A stretch of 21,367 nt of DNA from an uncultured Candidatus Melainabacteria bacterium (lineage in GTDB: Bacteria > Cyanobacteriota > Vampirovibrionia > Gastranaerophilales > Gastranaerophilaceae). Positions 21,306 through 21,367 of the stretch are shown here, in pieces. Both the position numbers and the translations under genes were made by a program. The first letter of the stretch is position 1. Every line of letters begins with the position of its first letter. The notes below the pieces were generated by a model that saw nothing but the letters and a program-made list of their open reading frames with translations, was not told the DNA's origin and made no database searches. The stretch is taken from contig CAKUTL010000024.1 of NCBI GenBank assembly GCA_934692295.1, positions 1 through 21,367 of the forward strand, in the 5' to 3' direction.

Positions 21306-21367
21306 ATGACAAAAGTATTGATACTAGCAGGAGGGTTAGGTACACGCTTGGGTGAAGAAACAGGCAC
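21306..21367 (+). CDS. Sugar-1-phosphate nucleotidylyltransferase N-terminus (probably glucose-1-phosphate cytidylyltransferase)
   Basis: Only 20 codons are in the window: MTKVLILAGGLGTRLGEETG. The LAGGLGTRL nucleotide-binding loop is that of the nucleotidyltransferase superfamily, and the continuation with EETG is closest to RfbF-type glucose-1-phosphate cytidylyltransferases, which start surface-sugar synthesis; other nucleotidyltransferases remain possible. AGGAG lies 10 nt before the ATG. It follows the degenerate recombinase by 15 bp on the same strand, which suggests that a surface polysaccharide locus begins here. Confidence 0.6.
   Translation, partial: MTKVLILAGGLGTRLGEETG

Overview
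The window looks like a piece of a chromosome from an AT-rich, host-associated bacterium, most likely Candidatus Gastranaerophilales (Melainabacteria/Vampirovibrionia). This rests on a type IV-like prepilin with a very short leader and the hydrophobic start FTLAEVLITLGIIGVVAA, and on hypothetical proteins carrying an SFTG motif near the N-terminus. Both are features I associate with that group. The assignment is inferred from style, not from a marker-gene search.

Positions 1-12900 are mostly ordinary chromosome with lineage-specific additions. In order they hold: the start of uvrC (leftward), a small Xre-like protein, a prepilin-like protein, a metallophosphatase/5'-nucleotidase, purB, a tyrS-cysE operon (leftward), an SFTG hypothetical, a two-gene phage tail-fibre cassette (leftward) with its own strong promoter, tRNA-Gln(CUG), a protein with a complete R-S-E ADP-ribosyltransferase domain, bioB, a large multi-membrane-segment SFTG protein, and a DtxR-like regulator translationally coupled to a small hypothetical.

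From about 12950 to 21290 the content changes to a mobile or defence island. It holds a two-gene Thoeris anti-phage system (thsA-thsB), a HigB/HigA toxin-antitoxin pair in an unusual convergent layout, a small mosaic ORF apparently built from pieces of two element-type genes, a tandem-AAA+ ATPase, a DUF3102-like protein, and two single-domain tyrosine recombinases separated by a pair of 28-bp dif-like quasi-palindromes. The window ends in a sugar-1-phosphate nucleotidylyltransferase, probably the start of a surface polysaccharide locus. The two recombinases may therefore act on that locus in a FimB/FimE-like way, or on the island itself.

Most striking points: thsA has no ATG/GTG/TTG start upstream of its NAD-binding motif, and its only well-placed start is ATA, 7 nt after a strong Shine-Dalgarno. 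The higB promoter is embedded in a perfect 16-bp-arm palindrome and should give a leaderless toxin mRNA. Several genes share an extended -10 box placed 6-9 nt before an ATG with no Shine-Dalgarno, suggesting frequent leaderless transcription. The second recombinase keeps its tyrosine but has lost other catalytic residues.
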